Notes under the pieces: generated by a model
What the model was told of the DNA's origin: nothing
Seen by the model: only the letters and a program-made list of their open reading frames with translations
The model's database searches: none
NCBI GenBank assembly: GCA_947095535.1
Contig: OX352772.1
Span: forward strand, 39,389,445-39,453,444
Direction of reading: 5' to 3'
DNA length: 64,000 nucleotides
Origin: Poecilobothrus nobilitatus
Lineage: Eukaryota; Arthropoda; Insecta; Diptera; Dolichopodidae
Made by a program: the position numbers and the translations under genes
Part shown: piece after piece, positions 12,370 through 24,010 of the stretch
How the letters are laid out: every line of letters starts with the position of its first letter
How positions within the stretch are numbered: the first letter of the stretch is position 1

Positions 12370-12480
12370 TTATTATTAAACCGGTCGGTGCCTGGTACCA
12401 AAATCTCCACAGTTTAACATTACTGCACAGTCACCGTACCGCACCGCATTAATATTTACGTTGTTGATGTCGCTTTAAAA
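12370..12480 (-). other. GC-rich island, possible small exon or conserved element
   Basis: This is one of the few non-repeat pockets with balanced base composition. On the minus strand a long T-rich tract with TTTTCTTTTAAAG could act as an acceptor. The frame after it reads DINNVNINAVRYGDC, then AVMLNCGDFGTRHRPV and a stop, with AATAAA immediately after the stop. The plus strand also has a short frame (KPVGAWYQNLHSLTLLHS, then HRTAPH and stop), so the coding strand is unclear. No domain was recognised. It could equally be a conserved non-coding element or a piece of an unknown repeat. Confidence 0.25.
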
Positions 12481-13839
12481 GAAAACAACAACAAAAAAAA
12501 AATAACAACAAAAAAAAAAAAAACAACAGTGATTATGTGTGGAAAAAAAATTCAAATAACATGAAAAACAGTGAATAGAAAAAGAAAAAAAAAAAAACGT
12601 TCAAAGTACTTTTTTCTAACTTATTATATTATATACATGTACAAAAGTACAAAATGTATCTATAGATACAATATAGCATATATATACCTATGTAGGTATT
12701 TTTTATTTTGTGTTTTGTATTTACCTATGTATGTAAATAGAATTGGTTTAAAAAGATCAAGGCATAACACAAATAATATAATATAAACTATAATAGATAT
12801 AAGGCAAATGTATATATATGACTAACTAACTATAAATGTACAAAAGTCATATTTATTATTGTGAATTGTGATGTACATACATACATATACATACATAAAT
12901 ATTATGTATAAATGGATATAATAATAAAGAAAATTACGATGATAGGTGCACATTCGTACATACGAATAAATAATATTATCATGTTTAGTATAATTTTTTG
13001 GTTTAGTACAATTGTAATTTGTGCGTATGTATGTATGTATGTATCAATTACTAAAAGAAAAACTAAAAATTTTTTACTTTAAATAACATTAAATTTAATA
13101 ATAATTTATTTTGTTTTTATTTTATTTTTTTTTTGGTTTGTTTAAATAACAGTAGGAGAGAATAATATTATGTAGTTATCAAAACGTTGATCTTTTAAAA
13201 AAAATTTTTACATTTACACAAACATTAAAAAAAAAAAGAAAAAACAGAAAAAAAAGAAATTAAATATGTTGCAATCATCATTTTATAGGTTAAATTTTAA
13301 TTTAAATCTTTGTTTTTTTTTTTTTTGAAATTTGCTTATTCTTTTCATTATGTTGAGAGGAGGATTTTTTTTTTTTTTAGAGTAAAAGTTAATGATTTAA
13401 AAATTACTTTTTAATATGTATATGTACCATGTGGGTATATTTTTTTATATCTGAAGAACTTTGGTAATTAAAAATGCGTGTTAAAATACAATATGTAAAA
13501 CGGTAAATATTTCAAAATTTTAAAAAACAGGACACTAATCCTAATATTTACAAAACTAATTTTCGAGGAAAATGTAAAAATAAATAGGTATTCGAATTAT
13601 GGATAAATTAATATTAGATGAGTCTATAATTTTTCAAAGAAGATCGAAGTAACGATTGTACGTTTAATTAACGCATCAGCGAAGAATGTGAAAACAATCC
13701 TTCTCTTTAACAGAAAGAACTCAGGAAAGAAATTTTCCTGAAAAAAAGAAAGAAAGAAACAATTAAATAAATGTGCAATATCCAAAATATTATTGCAAGT
13801 GCATTCTAAAGTTGCTGTCGATCATCCCAAATTAATAGA
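12481..13839. other. AT-rich DNA with CAA-rich tract, no gene seen
   Basis: 12482-12535 is CAACAA/poly-A rich, a composition seen in fly 5' UTRs but also in simple repeats. The rest is AT-rich with TATG microsatellites. Confidence 0.5.
13025..13044 (+). repeat. (GTAT)5 microsatellite
   Basis: Five perfect GTAT units. Related CATA/TATG tracts occur at 12015-12030, 12870-12895 and 22620-22690. Confidence 0.85.
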
Positions 13840-14290
13840 GCAACAAAGGATCTTCAAAGCATGCGTAAAATCCTAGTCCTGCGGTATGGCAGTAAAACAT
13901 GGTTGGTCACAGAAAAAATAATGCAGAAGTTAATACATGAACAGATGTCTGCGCATTATATGTAGGATATTCTGATGACAGAAAATATCAAACTAAGATC
14001 TGTGAAATATGACAAAGCAACATCCCATGGAGTTAGTCATTAGAAAAAGAAAATATAGTTGGATAGGGAACAAGCTAAGAAAAAAACGACTCGTTCGCTG
14101 ATGGAGCCCTTGATTGGATTGGAACCCTCAAGTGGGAAGATTTAAAATTAAATGCAAAAGAACAATAACAAAAGAAATCAATCAAAAAAATAAGAAAAAC
14201 CTGGACACACATTAAAGTATTAGCATACAAAATACAGTTTGGTACTGAGGCTTTGTGGAAGCCCTGTGCTCCTCAAGGGAGTAGAAAAAC
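13840..14290 (+). mobile_element. RTE-like LINE, C-terminal relic
   Basis: Several frames together spell the conserved C-terminal region of the insect 'endonuclease-reverse transcriptase' type (RTE-like): VLRYGSKTWLVTEK (family: VLLYGSETW), WIGNKLRKK (WIGH.LRK), ALDWIGTLKWE (ALDWNPQGKR), RKTWTHIKVLA (KTW.E.K..A) and finally EALWKPCAPQGSRKTK, or VEALCSSRE with stop in another frame. Order and spacing match the family. Frameshifts and stops separate the blocks, so it is a dead 5'-truncated copy, which is the usual fate of LINE insertions. Assignment to the RTE clade is from memory of family motifs. Confidence 0.75.
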
Positions 14291-14734
14291 AAAATTAGGC
14301 AAAAATTTAACTGTAACATAATAGAAGTAAAGTTCAGACGGTTTAGAACAAATAAAAAAAGTAATCCAATACTGAAAAGAAATTGTGTTTTAAGATCAGA
14401 TCTATATAAGCTTTTTGGTAACAACCTAGTTATTAATTATTTGAAAAAATTATAAAGTAAAAAACGCTTTTACCAGTGTTCAGTGTTCTAAGGCTAAACA
14501 AAATACTGCTACTACTATTATATAAGAGTTTCTTTAAACATTATAATAAGTAAATATACGATTAAATCGAATTCTGCTAAAGCTGGAAATTTTGATCTGC
14601 AAAAGGTGATGAATAAAATGAAAACTTCTAAAAACCGTAATTTGTTTGGACTACAGTATTAAAATTTAGAATATTTTAAACTGAAAACAGTTTGAATTTG
14701 AAGAAAAACTCTAAACCCCATCAACAATAAATAT

Positions 14735-14961
14735 GGGGTCTCAGTTGCTTAGTGGGTAAGAGCGTATTAAATACGCTGAAAACACAGAGCGAACGTGGGT
14801 TCGAATCCCACACATATCGTAAGAGTTATTCCCCCTCACGACATTTATAGCCACTCCTGAACAGCAAAGGCTGTGTAATTTCCTGTCCACATTTATGTGG
14901 CAACAGGAAATTATGTGTTTCCTGTCCACATTTATGTGACACAGAAATGAATTAAAAAATT
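14735..14961 (+). mobile_element. SINE A copy 2 with duplicated tail
   Basis: Plus-strand tRNA-like head (GGGGTCTCAGTTGCTTAGTG, GGTTCGAATCC), followed by the SINE A body. The 3' part is duplicated: TTTCCTGTCCACATTTATGTG occurs twice about 40 bp apart. Flanked by AATAAATAT at 14726-14734 and 14962-14970, the likely target-site duplication. Confidence 0.88.
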
Positions 14962-16629
14962 AATAAATATTAAGTCAATAAACATGTTTTGATCATAAGA
15001 AAAATATCAGATTTAAATCAAAATAACAATATTTGAACTTTTATATTCGGAATGGTTGGAAAATTAAAATAATTTCTCCTATAAAAATAAAAAGAAGTCA
15101 AAAAAAATGTTACTAAAGAATTTTTTTTACGATATCAATATAATAAATACTATAGTAATTTTAATATATATTTAAAAGAATCTTCAGATTAAATAAATCC
15201 AATAGGAACATCTATGTTACTAATTACAGAAATAATTCTACCTTTTGTTAACCCTTAGTAAATCATACCAAAAAAAAAAAACCCTGAATAAAATAGATAA
15301 ATAATTGTTCAAATGTCATAAAATTCAAAATGTTAAATAAGCACTAGAGAGTCAATTTTTTGGCTCATCTTACCTAATTAATTTTTAAAAGTGTTTAAAT
15401 TTAAATTTTATCTTTTACACATAATATTCGTTTTTTCACTTAAGTACTTATAATTTCTGGTGTAATCTAATAATTTTGAATTTTAATTAAATTTTATTCG
15501 CTACCAATGTAAGAAAAAAATAATAATTAGAATAGGAGAGAATTGGAAGATACAAATAAAATGTATATTATAAAGATTTGATTATCCTTAAGTTTTTCTT
15601 TGTATTAAGATTAAAATTTATTCAATTATAAGAGATATTGCATAGGCTTCATTATAAGGGTACCTCATTACCTGATGTAATTCTGTTTCTGCATTGTTTA
15701 AAAAAAATAGAAGAAAAGTATAGGTAAAAATTCATATTACGGGTAATAAATAATTTATGTATAAGAAGAGTGCATCATAAAGTTTTTGTTTAAATTGACG
15801 GCTTTAGAAAGTCTTAAGATTTAGTGTGCAAAAAAAAAAAAAAAAACGCAAAAGTATATTTAAAAATCATAACATTATTAGACTTTCTGTTTCTTTAACA
15901 TAATTAATAAAAGACAACATTAAATCAAGTAAAAAATAAAAAAAAAACCCAGCTATTGATTTTTTTTTATCTGTACTAAATTTGTGTTAATCACGATTTT
16001 CCAGGAGTCATGAAAAATAATTATACGTATTTTTTTTTTTTTTTACACCGTTTACATGATTATTAACGCACGCTTTCCTGTAATTATTTGTGAGTTTTTT
16101 TCTCTCTTTTTTTTTTGTATTTTTGTGGGCAATTTAAAAAGGTAGATGGCCTCTGAGATGAAATATAAAGTAATTTTAATTAAATCTATTTTATATTTTT
16201 GTGTTTTTTTTCACATGTTTAATAACATAAAATAAACCACAATTTTTTTTTGTCATAAAATTACCGGTAATTATATTATCTAGTATATACATTATTATCA
16301 TAATGACATTTTTACAGATTACAGATTATATACGTATGTACATATCTATGAATAAAGTAATTATAATAAGCTATTTATGTACATAATAAAAAGTGTTGCA
16401 ATTTTTAAAAAAATAAGAAAAAAAAGAAAGAAATTTTTTTTTCTTTAGAAAAAAATAAAAATTAAAAATGTGTTTTTTTTTTTGTAACCAATAATAGTTA
16501 TAAAATGTGGGAGGTTCCATATATAAAATTACAACATCCTCAAATAAGGAGATATTAAAATGCATATAATATGTATGCACGCGTACTTATTAATTCAACA
16601 AGTGATTATTTTTTTTACTTATATATATA
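14962..16629. other. AT-rich DNA, no gene seen
   Basis: Homopolymer tracts at 15829-15846 and 16030-16045; nothing else recognised. Confidence 0.6.
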
Positions 16630-16631
16630 TA

Positions 16632-17141
16632 CAGTAAAACCCGCTTAAATGCTCTTACAAAAATGTTAACAATTATCCGAACAAAGCACTTAACCGAACT
16701 CAGATAAGTGCTTCAAGTAAGGTACTTATTTAAAATCCGTTTAATGGTCTTATGCTAGGTACTTATCCATAACTAATGACATTTTCTTACAGAAATTTTC
16801 TGAAAAATCTATAGTATAAACTGTATAAAATATGTATGTCTTAAAACAAATTATATTGTAACGATTAACTATACATACATATGTATTTTAATCAAAAATT
16901 TAATATTTTTTCGGTATCAAAAATAGATGTCGCTTGAGGCACTTAAAAGTAAAATTTTAATCAAATTTTATATTGTGCTTTGAAAAACAGAGTATTTAAG
17001 AGGTTTAGGAGTACTTAAACGAGAAGCACTTAAGCGAATATATTATGTATGCAATTCTCAGAAAATTTTGAAATGTCAATATTTCTGGTTTCTAAAACGA
17101 AAAAGGTAATTATCGGGAGCGTACTTAAGTGGGTTTTACTG
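16632..17141. mobile_element. Complete 510-bp pogo-like MITE
   Basis: The left end CAGTAAAACCCGCTTAAATG and the reverse complement of the right end CAGTAAAACCCACTTAAGTA match at 17 of 20 positions. TA directly flanks both ends (16630-16631, 17142-17143), the target site of Tc1/mariner/pogo elements, and CAGT/ACTG termini fit pogo/Tigger. The interior holds many variants of AAGTRCTTAA (for example GCACTTAACC, AGCACTTAAGCG), probably extra transposase-binding sites, and no open frame. Confidence 0.85.
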
Positions 17142-17143
17142 TA

Positions 17144-17852
17144 ATTATATATGTATCATAATTACTTGATTTTTATCGTATTTTTTCACATTCATTCATT
17201 TTGATCACTTTGTTTGTTAGTTTACAATATTTTGTTTGTATTTCTCATCCATTATGAATTAAAATTTTTTTATTGAAATGAAAGTTGAAGAAGATAAATT
17301 TTTATTAAGGTATCAAATATTTAGTGGAAATCATATAAGCGTTAATGTGAAAATGATATTTTAAGGACCCCGCCCCCCATTATTTGGAATTGGAGATACA
17401 TTAAAAATACTTCAACATCACTATTAATTATTGTTCTGCAGAAGAACTAAAAATAAAGTCCAGAAAATTTTCTTTCTACTTTCTAAAGCTAAATATATAC
17501 GAGAGACTAGGAAGAGCTCTACGAAATTAAAGTTTTTTCTACTAAATTTGTTTACATGAAAGTGTAATTCAACAGAAAAATCACCAGAGAAAAATTTTGC
17601 TGAAGAATTTTGTATAGTTTTTAGAGTTGTAAATTATTCTCTAGCGGCTGTTCAAACGGTTTACGCGTCTTTTCTCTATAGTAAGTCTGTTGTAGAGCAA
17701 TGAATTAAATAGAATTGAAAATATATAGATCAGTTTGTTGTGAAGAGTTCTGCCAACAAACGAAAAACGAGTTCGAAACAAATAAAAGCAGTTGCGGTTA
17801 CCGTATACGTATCTATTTAATTATTAAAAAAAAAGTATCATAAAAAAAGAAT
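17144..17852. other. AT-rich DNA upstream of the Harbinger relic
   Basis: It may contain decayed 5' sequence of the Harbinger element, but no inverted end matching anything downstream was found. Confidence 0.5.
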
Positions 17853-18116
17853 AGAAAGTATTGGGTTCGAGAATGGGTGCAAATGACACTACATACATTT
17901 GAATTCTATAAAGATATATTAAACGTGTTAAGGGTGGAAGATCCAAGTTTGTATAAATATTTTTTACGTGAGTCCCATTTAAATTTTAATTTTTTGCGAA
18001 ATATGCAGAAAAACAGAAACATGCGAGAATGAATATCAGCTGGTGAAAAAATTACGATAATGTTAAGTTTTTTAGCTAAAGGTAAATATATTTTTGTCAT
18101 TTTGTGTTTATTTTGA
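17853..18116 (+). mobile_element. PIF/Harbinger transposase N-terminal relic
   Basis: An 88-codon frame with a single internal stop (TGA at 18030-18032) reads RKYWVREWVQ, then LNVLRVEDPSLYKYFLRESH, LNFNFL, NMRE-stop-ISAGEKI and MLSFLAKGK. This follows the HARBI1/ALP1-type transposase N-terminus known in animals: W-V-x2-W, a Leu/Glu-Asp segment, 'YF-R-S...F..L', then 'MREAI...E+L..TLR.LATG'. The stop sits where the family has the Ala of MREAI. The frame ends at 18116, well before any DDE catalytic domain (family transposases are usually 350-400 residues), and nothing downstream resembles that domain. Inactive fragment. Confidence 0.7.
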
Positions 18117-21100
18117 TTAATTTATTGATAAGAAATCCGGTTTTTATAAAACAGAATATTTACAATTAATGATTTGTAGAAACATTTATACATACATACT
18201 TTAAATAACAATATAATATGCAAAATATATGAATTACATAAAAAACTACGAAAGAGTCTCTACTGATTAACAAACACGTTCTGTGTAGCCCTGTATAGTC
18301 ATCGTAGACACATAATAAAATCTCTATTTTAAAGTGTTTATATGGTAGAGAAATGTCTATAACAATAAGTAAATATCTAATAGTATCGATGTAAAGTTTA
18401 ATCATAGATCTTCAACGATTCTTTACGCACATGTTGATTGCTCTACCGAAATTTGTGCCTAAACTCTACCATTTTGCAGAGAATGACTTAAATGGCTCGA
18501 TCTTGTCTTTCTTATACAATTTTTTGATATATTTTTTTCGAGTGATTTACCTATTATAATAATATGGTGACCTTTAAAATATTTTTAATTATTATTATGA
18601 AATAATTTCAATAAACCTATTTTTTTTTATAGTTTTCTCTTATATGTTAAAAAATTAAATTCTTAACATCTAAAACAGCCGCAACTACCTATAATATTAT
18701 AATACTATATTGAAATAACTAATAAGATAGAAAAAAAAAATTTTTAGATACAAAAATAAAATTTCGAAATTTTTTTAAAATACTTTGGTATTTTTAATTC
18801 AAATGTCAATTTGCAGTATAGATATTTCAATAAGAAGAAAAATCAAATTGGTAAGTTCGAAAATACTGTGAACCTTCTCTGTGCCGAATACTCTTCTCTT
18901 CGCAAGGCAATTCGGCAACATCCCTTTCCAAGGGGCATCAAAATTTGATAGAACTAGTTCCAGTTCGATAGTTATAAATTTAAGAAAATAGAAATTTTTT
19001 TCGAACTAAAAAGAAGATTTCAACTTAAAGAAGTTTGAGCTAAAAAAATTATTTTTCAAAGACTGGCGTAATTAAGTAATTTTTTTTATTTAATTAGTTA
19101 ATTTCCCCAAGAGTTTTGAATTGTTAGCCTGAATTGACAATCTAATATAGTATACTAATACTACTTGGTTGATAATATACAAATTTTAGTTCTTAGTTCG
19201 ATTTTTATTTTTTAGTGTAACTCATGAAAATAATAGCAATTCTCTGTAATAAAAATCTCCAATAAACATAAAAAAAAACTAACAGATTTTTAATGGCATA
19301 TATCAAGGAAGCGGAATCAAGGAAGAATAATTTCATCAAAATGTCTATTTCAATTATATTATTTATTCATTTTAATAATACTTTTAATAAGAGAAAGTCA
19401 ATAATAGCAACAACAAAAAAAAAATAAAAAAATGAAGCTTTTTAATAATAATTATATTAAGTTATTTCAAGGTTTTAATGTATAACTACGATGTACACTC
19501 TTTTATATTAAGCCATAAAAAAATCAATAAAAACTAAGAATTCATATAAACAAACATAGCTAGTTTATTATTTTTATATTAATTGATATTTATAGATATA
19601 CGTATACTTTTGGATACATTCGAGTTGTCATCCAATTCAATAACAAAATACAAAAATAAAAAAAAAAAAACTTGAATTCAGCAAAAAAAAAAAAAAACAA
19701 AAAAAAAATTGTTACAACTCCTAATTTAACCTTCATTTTTACAAATTATGCTGTCATACGATCTGCCTAACATTCAAAACATTAAAAAATTCTATTGAAT
19801 TTCATTGAATTTTTTTTTTTCTTTTTTTATTATTTATTTATTTGACCAGGTATAAAAATGGTGTGTGTATTTAACTTTATGTCTATCAGTACAGAAAAAA
19901 AAAACAAAAAAAAAACCATAGAGTATGTAGAAAGGTAAAAAAAATTTAATATATATTTTTTTTTTCTGGAGCGTTATTAAAGTTTGCCATGTATGTATGC
20001 ATGAGTGTATGTTATGTTTGTAAAATGAGGTGAAATTTAAAACTTATGGTAAAACAAAAATCATGACAAATGAATATTTTATTAAAAGGTGAATAAAGTG
20101 CATAAGGTATAGAATGTAAGAAAGTTCAAAGAAAGTTAACTTTATTTATAACTCATAAATCACAACTAGAAATTTTTATTTTTTTTATTTTTCATAAACC
20201 TTTCATTTCAGATACATCATACAAGTAAGTACCTAACTAAGTAGTTTTCTTTTAAATATTAAAATACATATACATATATATTTTTATATATAAGTATGAA
20301 CATTTTTTGATATAAGAAAATATATGGAAATTGTTTTGGAAAAATAAAAAATATTGCAATATTAAATATAAAATAATAAATATGTATAGCAATATTGGTA
20401 TTGATTATCAATAGTCATATTATCAATTTTGAAACGAATCTGTTATAATTATGTTTTTATTTAAGTTTAGATTATTGTTACATGAAACTTCGATTTTATT
20501 TTAATAGCTCTTGACTCTCGAGTCTAATCGAAAATGTTTTACTGATCAACTACACACAACCTATAGTAAACTTTTACTTGTCTCATTATCTAATTTTAAT
20601 TCATTTCGATTCATTGCCTCGCTCTCTTCAAACAATTCAATCATAGTTCTCTTTTTAATTAATTATAACTAAGTAACTTAAATAATATTCTGTTATATAT
20701 ACGTATGCGAATATGTTCTGTTATAAACAATATTCTGTTATAAACAATATACGTTTTCTTTCAAAGCACTTCTCGCATATATTTTTACATTTAACTGTAA
20801 AACAGAATAACAACTGACTCCAGTTAGTAGACAGTTCTATGTTTCAGATATTTTTCTCAGATAATTGATCGTGCGGCCAAAAAAAAATAGAAAAGCTTAT
20901 CATAGAATGTAGAAAGGCAAAATTATAAAGCAAAAAATAGACCGACACATTTCTTAAAAATATGGTGCTTAGAAATAATGCCACAGGTAATAATGGGATT
21001 TTTTCAAATTCCACCTTGAATATATGTATACGTAGGTATTTCTTTTACCAGAAAGTTTACCATCAAAAATTTTACTACAATTTGTTTTACTTAAACCATA

Positions 21101-23639
21101 TAGGAGAAGGGAATACATCTCAATACTAACATTCATAACTATCCCAAAGCATTTTTAACAACTTCTTAACGAAAAGGGAGCTTACTAGAATAAACGGAAC
21201 AAATAAAATATTCTGACTACAAAATCAATAATAATATTTGTAAAACAACAAGTCTGAAAACAGCAACAGCAAAACAGTAAAGTAAGAAGCAGTAATAAGA
21301 TTGTATTCAAAAACATCTAGGGTTCGAGTTCCTTACCGTTAGAAAATAAAGCCGATTACGCTTCATTTCTTGAGGCATTATTTCATTCTATCTAAAAAGA
21401 AATTACTGCTAAAAAAAAGTAACATATTGCAACCAAAAGAAATTTTTCCTTTGCAAAAGTACATAGGTAAATCAATTCAAGTGAAAATCGACTTGAAATT
21501 TATCCTCTGCAAAAGTATATATGTATGTACATATACATACATACATAAATAAATCAATGTAATCGCCTTACAAAGCCATCCCAAGAATAGTTCAATAAAA
21601 AAAGCAAAAATGAACGGTTGAAATTTTTTTTTTTTTTTTGTGTTTTATACGATGTGTAATGTGTAGTGTTTTAAATATAGGGCATAACTGTAAAAAAAAA
21701 AAAAAAACAGTAAAAATTATTTTCATTGTTTACAAAATTACGACTTAGCTAATTAAAAAAATTTTAAACATTTTTTTCAAACAGAAAAATTTCTAGATCA
21801 CGTTCGTAAGTTCTTAAAATTTTATAAACAAAAAATAATTTGTTTTGTTATCAAGAAAATAATATTCTGTTTTTTTCTTTGTTTTTTTTTTTACGATTTA
21901 TTTATATTTTGTATTTAAAACTAAATAATATTTTTTTTTACGTTTAAAATTACTTTCTTATTTAATTTTACTGTATGGTATACGAAAGTTCTACGAAAAA
22001 TAAGTTATAATCGTGCGATACGACCAGATAATAACACACTAAACCTATTAAAAATAATAATAAAATAAAAATTCTTTACTTTTATATATTATAATGCTAT
22101 CTCTTTCTATTTTATTTTTATATATTATATTTTTTCTTTTTTTTTTTATTATTAAAAAATATAAAATTTTCATATTTTTTTTTTAAATGTTTTTTGTTTT
22201 ATCAAGAAAAAGCAGAATAAACACTATACAATGCAATTCTTCGTATAATCAAACAGAGAATTAACTTTAAACGACTTTCTATATAGTTATACTTGTACCT
22301 TTTCACCTCTCTTCAAATCGTATCGCTCGCAAGTAAAACTGTGTGTAAAGTAAAGAAAAAAAAAAAAAAAATAAGAAATATTTTTTTAAGAAAAACAAGC
22401 TTGGATTCAATTACATCCGTGTTATGTTAATTTCATTTTTATTTTGTTTTTTTTTTTTTTTTTTTTTTCTTCTCTTTAGGTTAGACAGTGTTATGTTAAT
22501 ATTTAAAATTAACACTGAAAACGTAGGATGACTGGATTGCAACATAAAATTCAAAATAAAATATGAAAAAAAATATTGTACCAATAGGTGGCAAATAAAT
22601 TCTGATTCTACACAGTGCAATGAATATATATGTATATATACATACATAAGTATGTACATATGTGTTAATATATACATATATATATATACGGGATAATAGA
22701 AAAGAAATTTTTGAAAAGTAATTATGGTACAATGGTTGTGTATTTTTGATTAAGTTTAAAATACATGAGAGGTTTAATGTGAAAATTCAAAGTGAAAATT
22801 TCATGTAAATTTAAATATAGACAAACAGAAACACGCGCAGATTCAAATGAATGCATTCATAATATTTTTTTTGGTTTGTGTTGAACTTTTAATGCATAAT
22901 ATATACATACATACTATATAGGGAAATTTATATATGTATATATATATACATATATTCCCTCATCAATGGTAACAAACACATTAATGGTAATGGTTTATTT
23001 TATTTTTTTCGCTTTGTTTTGTCGTTAAGTTAAAAGTGTGGAGGAGTTGTAAGAACTGGTTGAGGTTATGTTGGTTTGTTGTTTTTTTTTTGTTTTTTTC
23101 TTTTTTTGTTAGATTTTTTATTTTAATTCTTTTTACCTCAATTTTTTTTTTTTTGATTTATAATAATGGTTTAATGTTTTTCTTAAATTTTGTTATTTTA
23201 GCATTTTAGCACGTTAATCATAGGAAGTGGGAAGAAAAAAAAAAATAGTTCATATATACATACATATTGAAGAGAAAAGGAATATGATGTTTGAAAAAAA
23301 AAACCAAAAAAAAAATTATGTAAAGTTTACTGGAATAAATAAGGAGGGATATATTTATGTGCTTTTATTAATATTAGTGTTAAATAAAATTAAATCTTCG
23401 TAGCGATTAAATTAGAGGATTCAACAACAGTAAACTGGAAGTTTTTTTCTTCAATTTTTAGCCGATAGACTTAATAGTTATGAGTGGAAAAATATGTAAA
23501 TTGTGTGATTGTGTGATAAACATTATTTGATGACCGATTTAATAAATAAAAACTCAATTAAGGAGAATAATTTATATTTTCTACTATATAGGGAAAATAG
23601 TTTTTAATACGTTTCCAAAACTATTTTGGTAAAATGTCC
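18117..23639. other. Long AT-rich stretch, no gene seen
   Basis: Homopolymers and CATA/TATG microsatellites dominate. Small structures include a 7-bp stem GCCGAAT/ATTCGGC at 18883-18916, an 18-bp duplication AACAATATTCTGTTATAA at about 20727-20750 and the TATA/CATA tract at 22620-22690. Confidence 0.6.
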
Positions 23640-24010
23640 TTAAAGTTTTCCCTGTATCCGTTTGTCTGTTTACAAAACTCCTATATCGTTTAAAATAATA
23701 TAGACAAAAGAAGAATGGAATATTACTATACTTATAATATACGTTCGAAGTAACAACCCTTCAAAGTTACCATAAGCACTATTTTTAATTGTTTATATAT
23801 TATATTTCAGTTTTTTTTAAAGATTTTTTCAATTAAAAAAGATCAAGCAATAAGAAAACTTTATAAATTAATTTACCGTTATGTAAAAGTTGCAAAAAAA
23901 AATTGCTTTAGAGTTATTGATCGATACTTTTGTTTTTATTCGCAATTAAGAAATTAAAAATATAAAACATAATTTGAGTCCAAATAATTTTAAAAATGGT
24001 TTCGACAAAA
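23640..24010 (+). repeat. Diverged copy of the 480-bp family
   Basis: It starts CCGTTTGTCTGTTTACAAAA and contains AATTTACCGTTATGTAAAAG about 235 bp later, the same order and spacing as at 37.0-37.3 kb. More diverged than the 37-38 kb units. The second half of the unit is not recognisable. Confidence 0.55.

Noticed and set aside
14212..14424. Minus-strand 70-codon frame
   Set aside because: It is partly antisense to the RTE-like LINE C-terminus and has no family features.
17906..18100. Minus-strand 64-codon frame
   Set aside because: It is antisense to the Harbinger transposase relic.
21305..21335. GGGTTCGAGTTCC, resembling box B of a tRNA gene
   Set aside because: No box A or cloverleaf arms lie at a suitable distance upstream.
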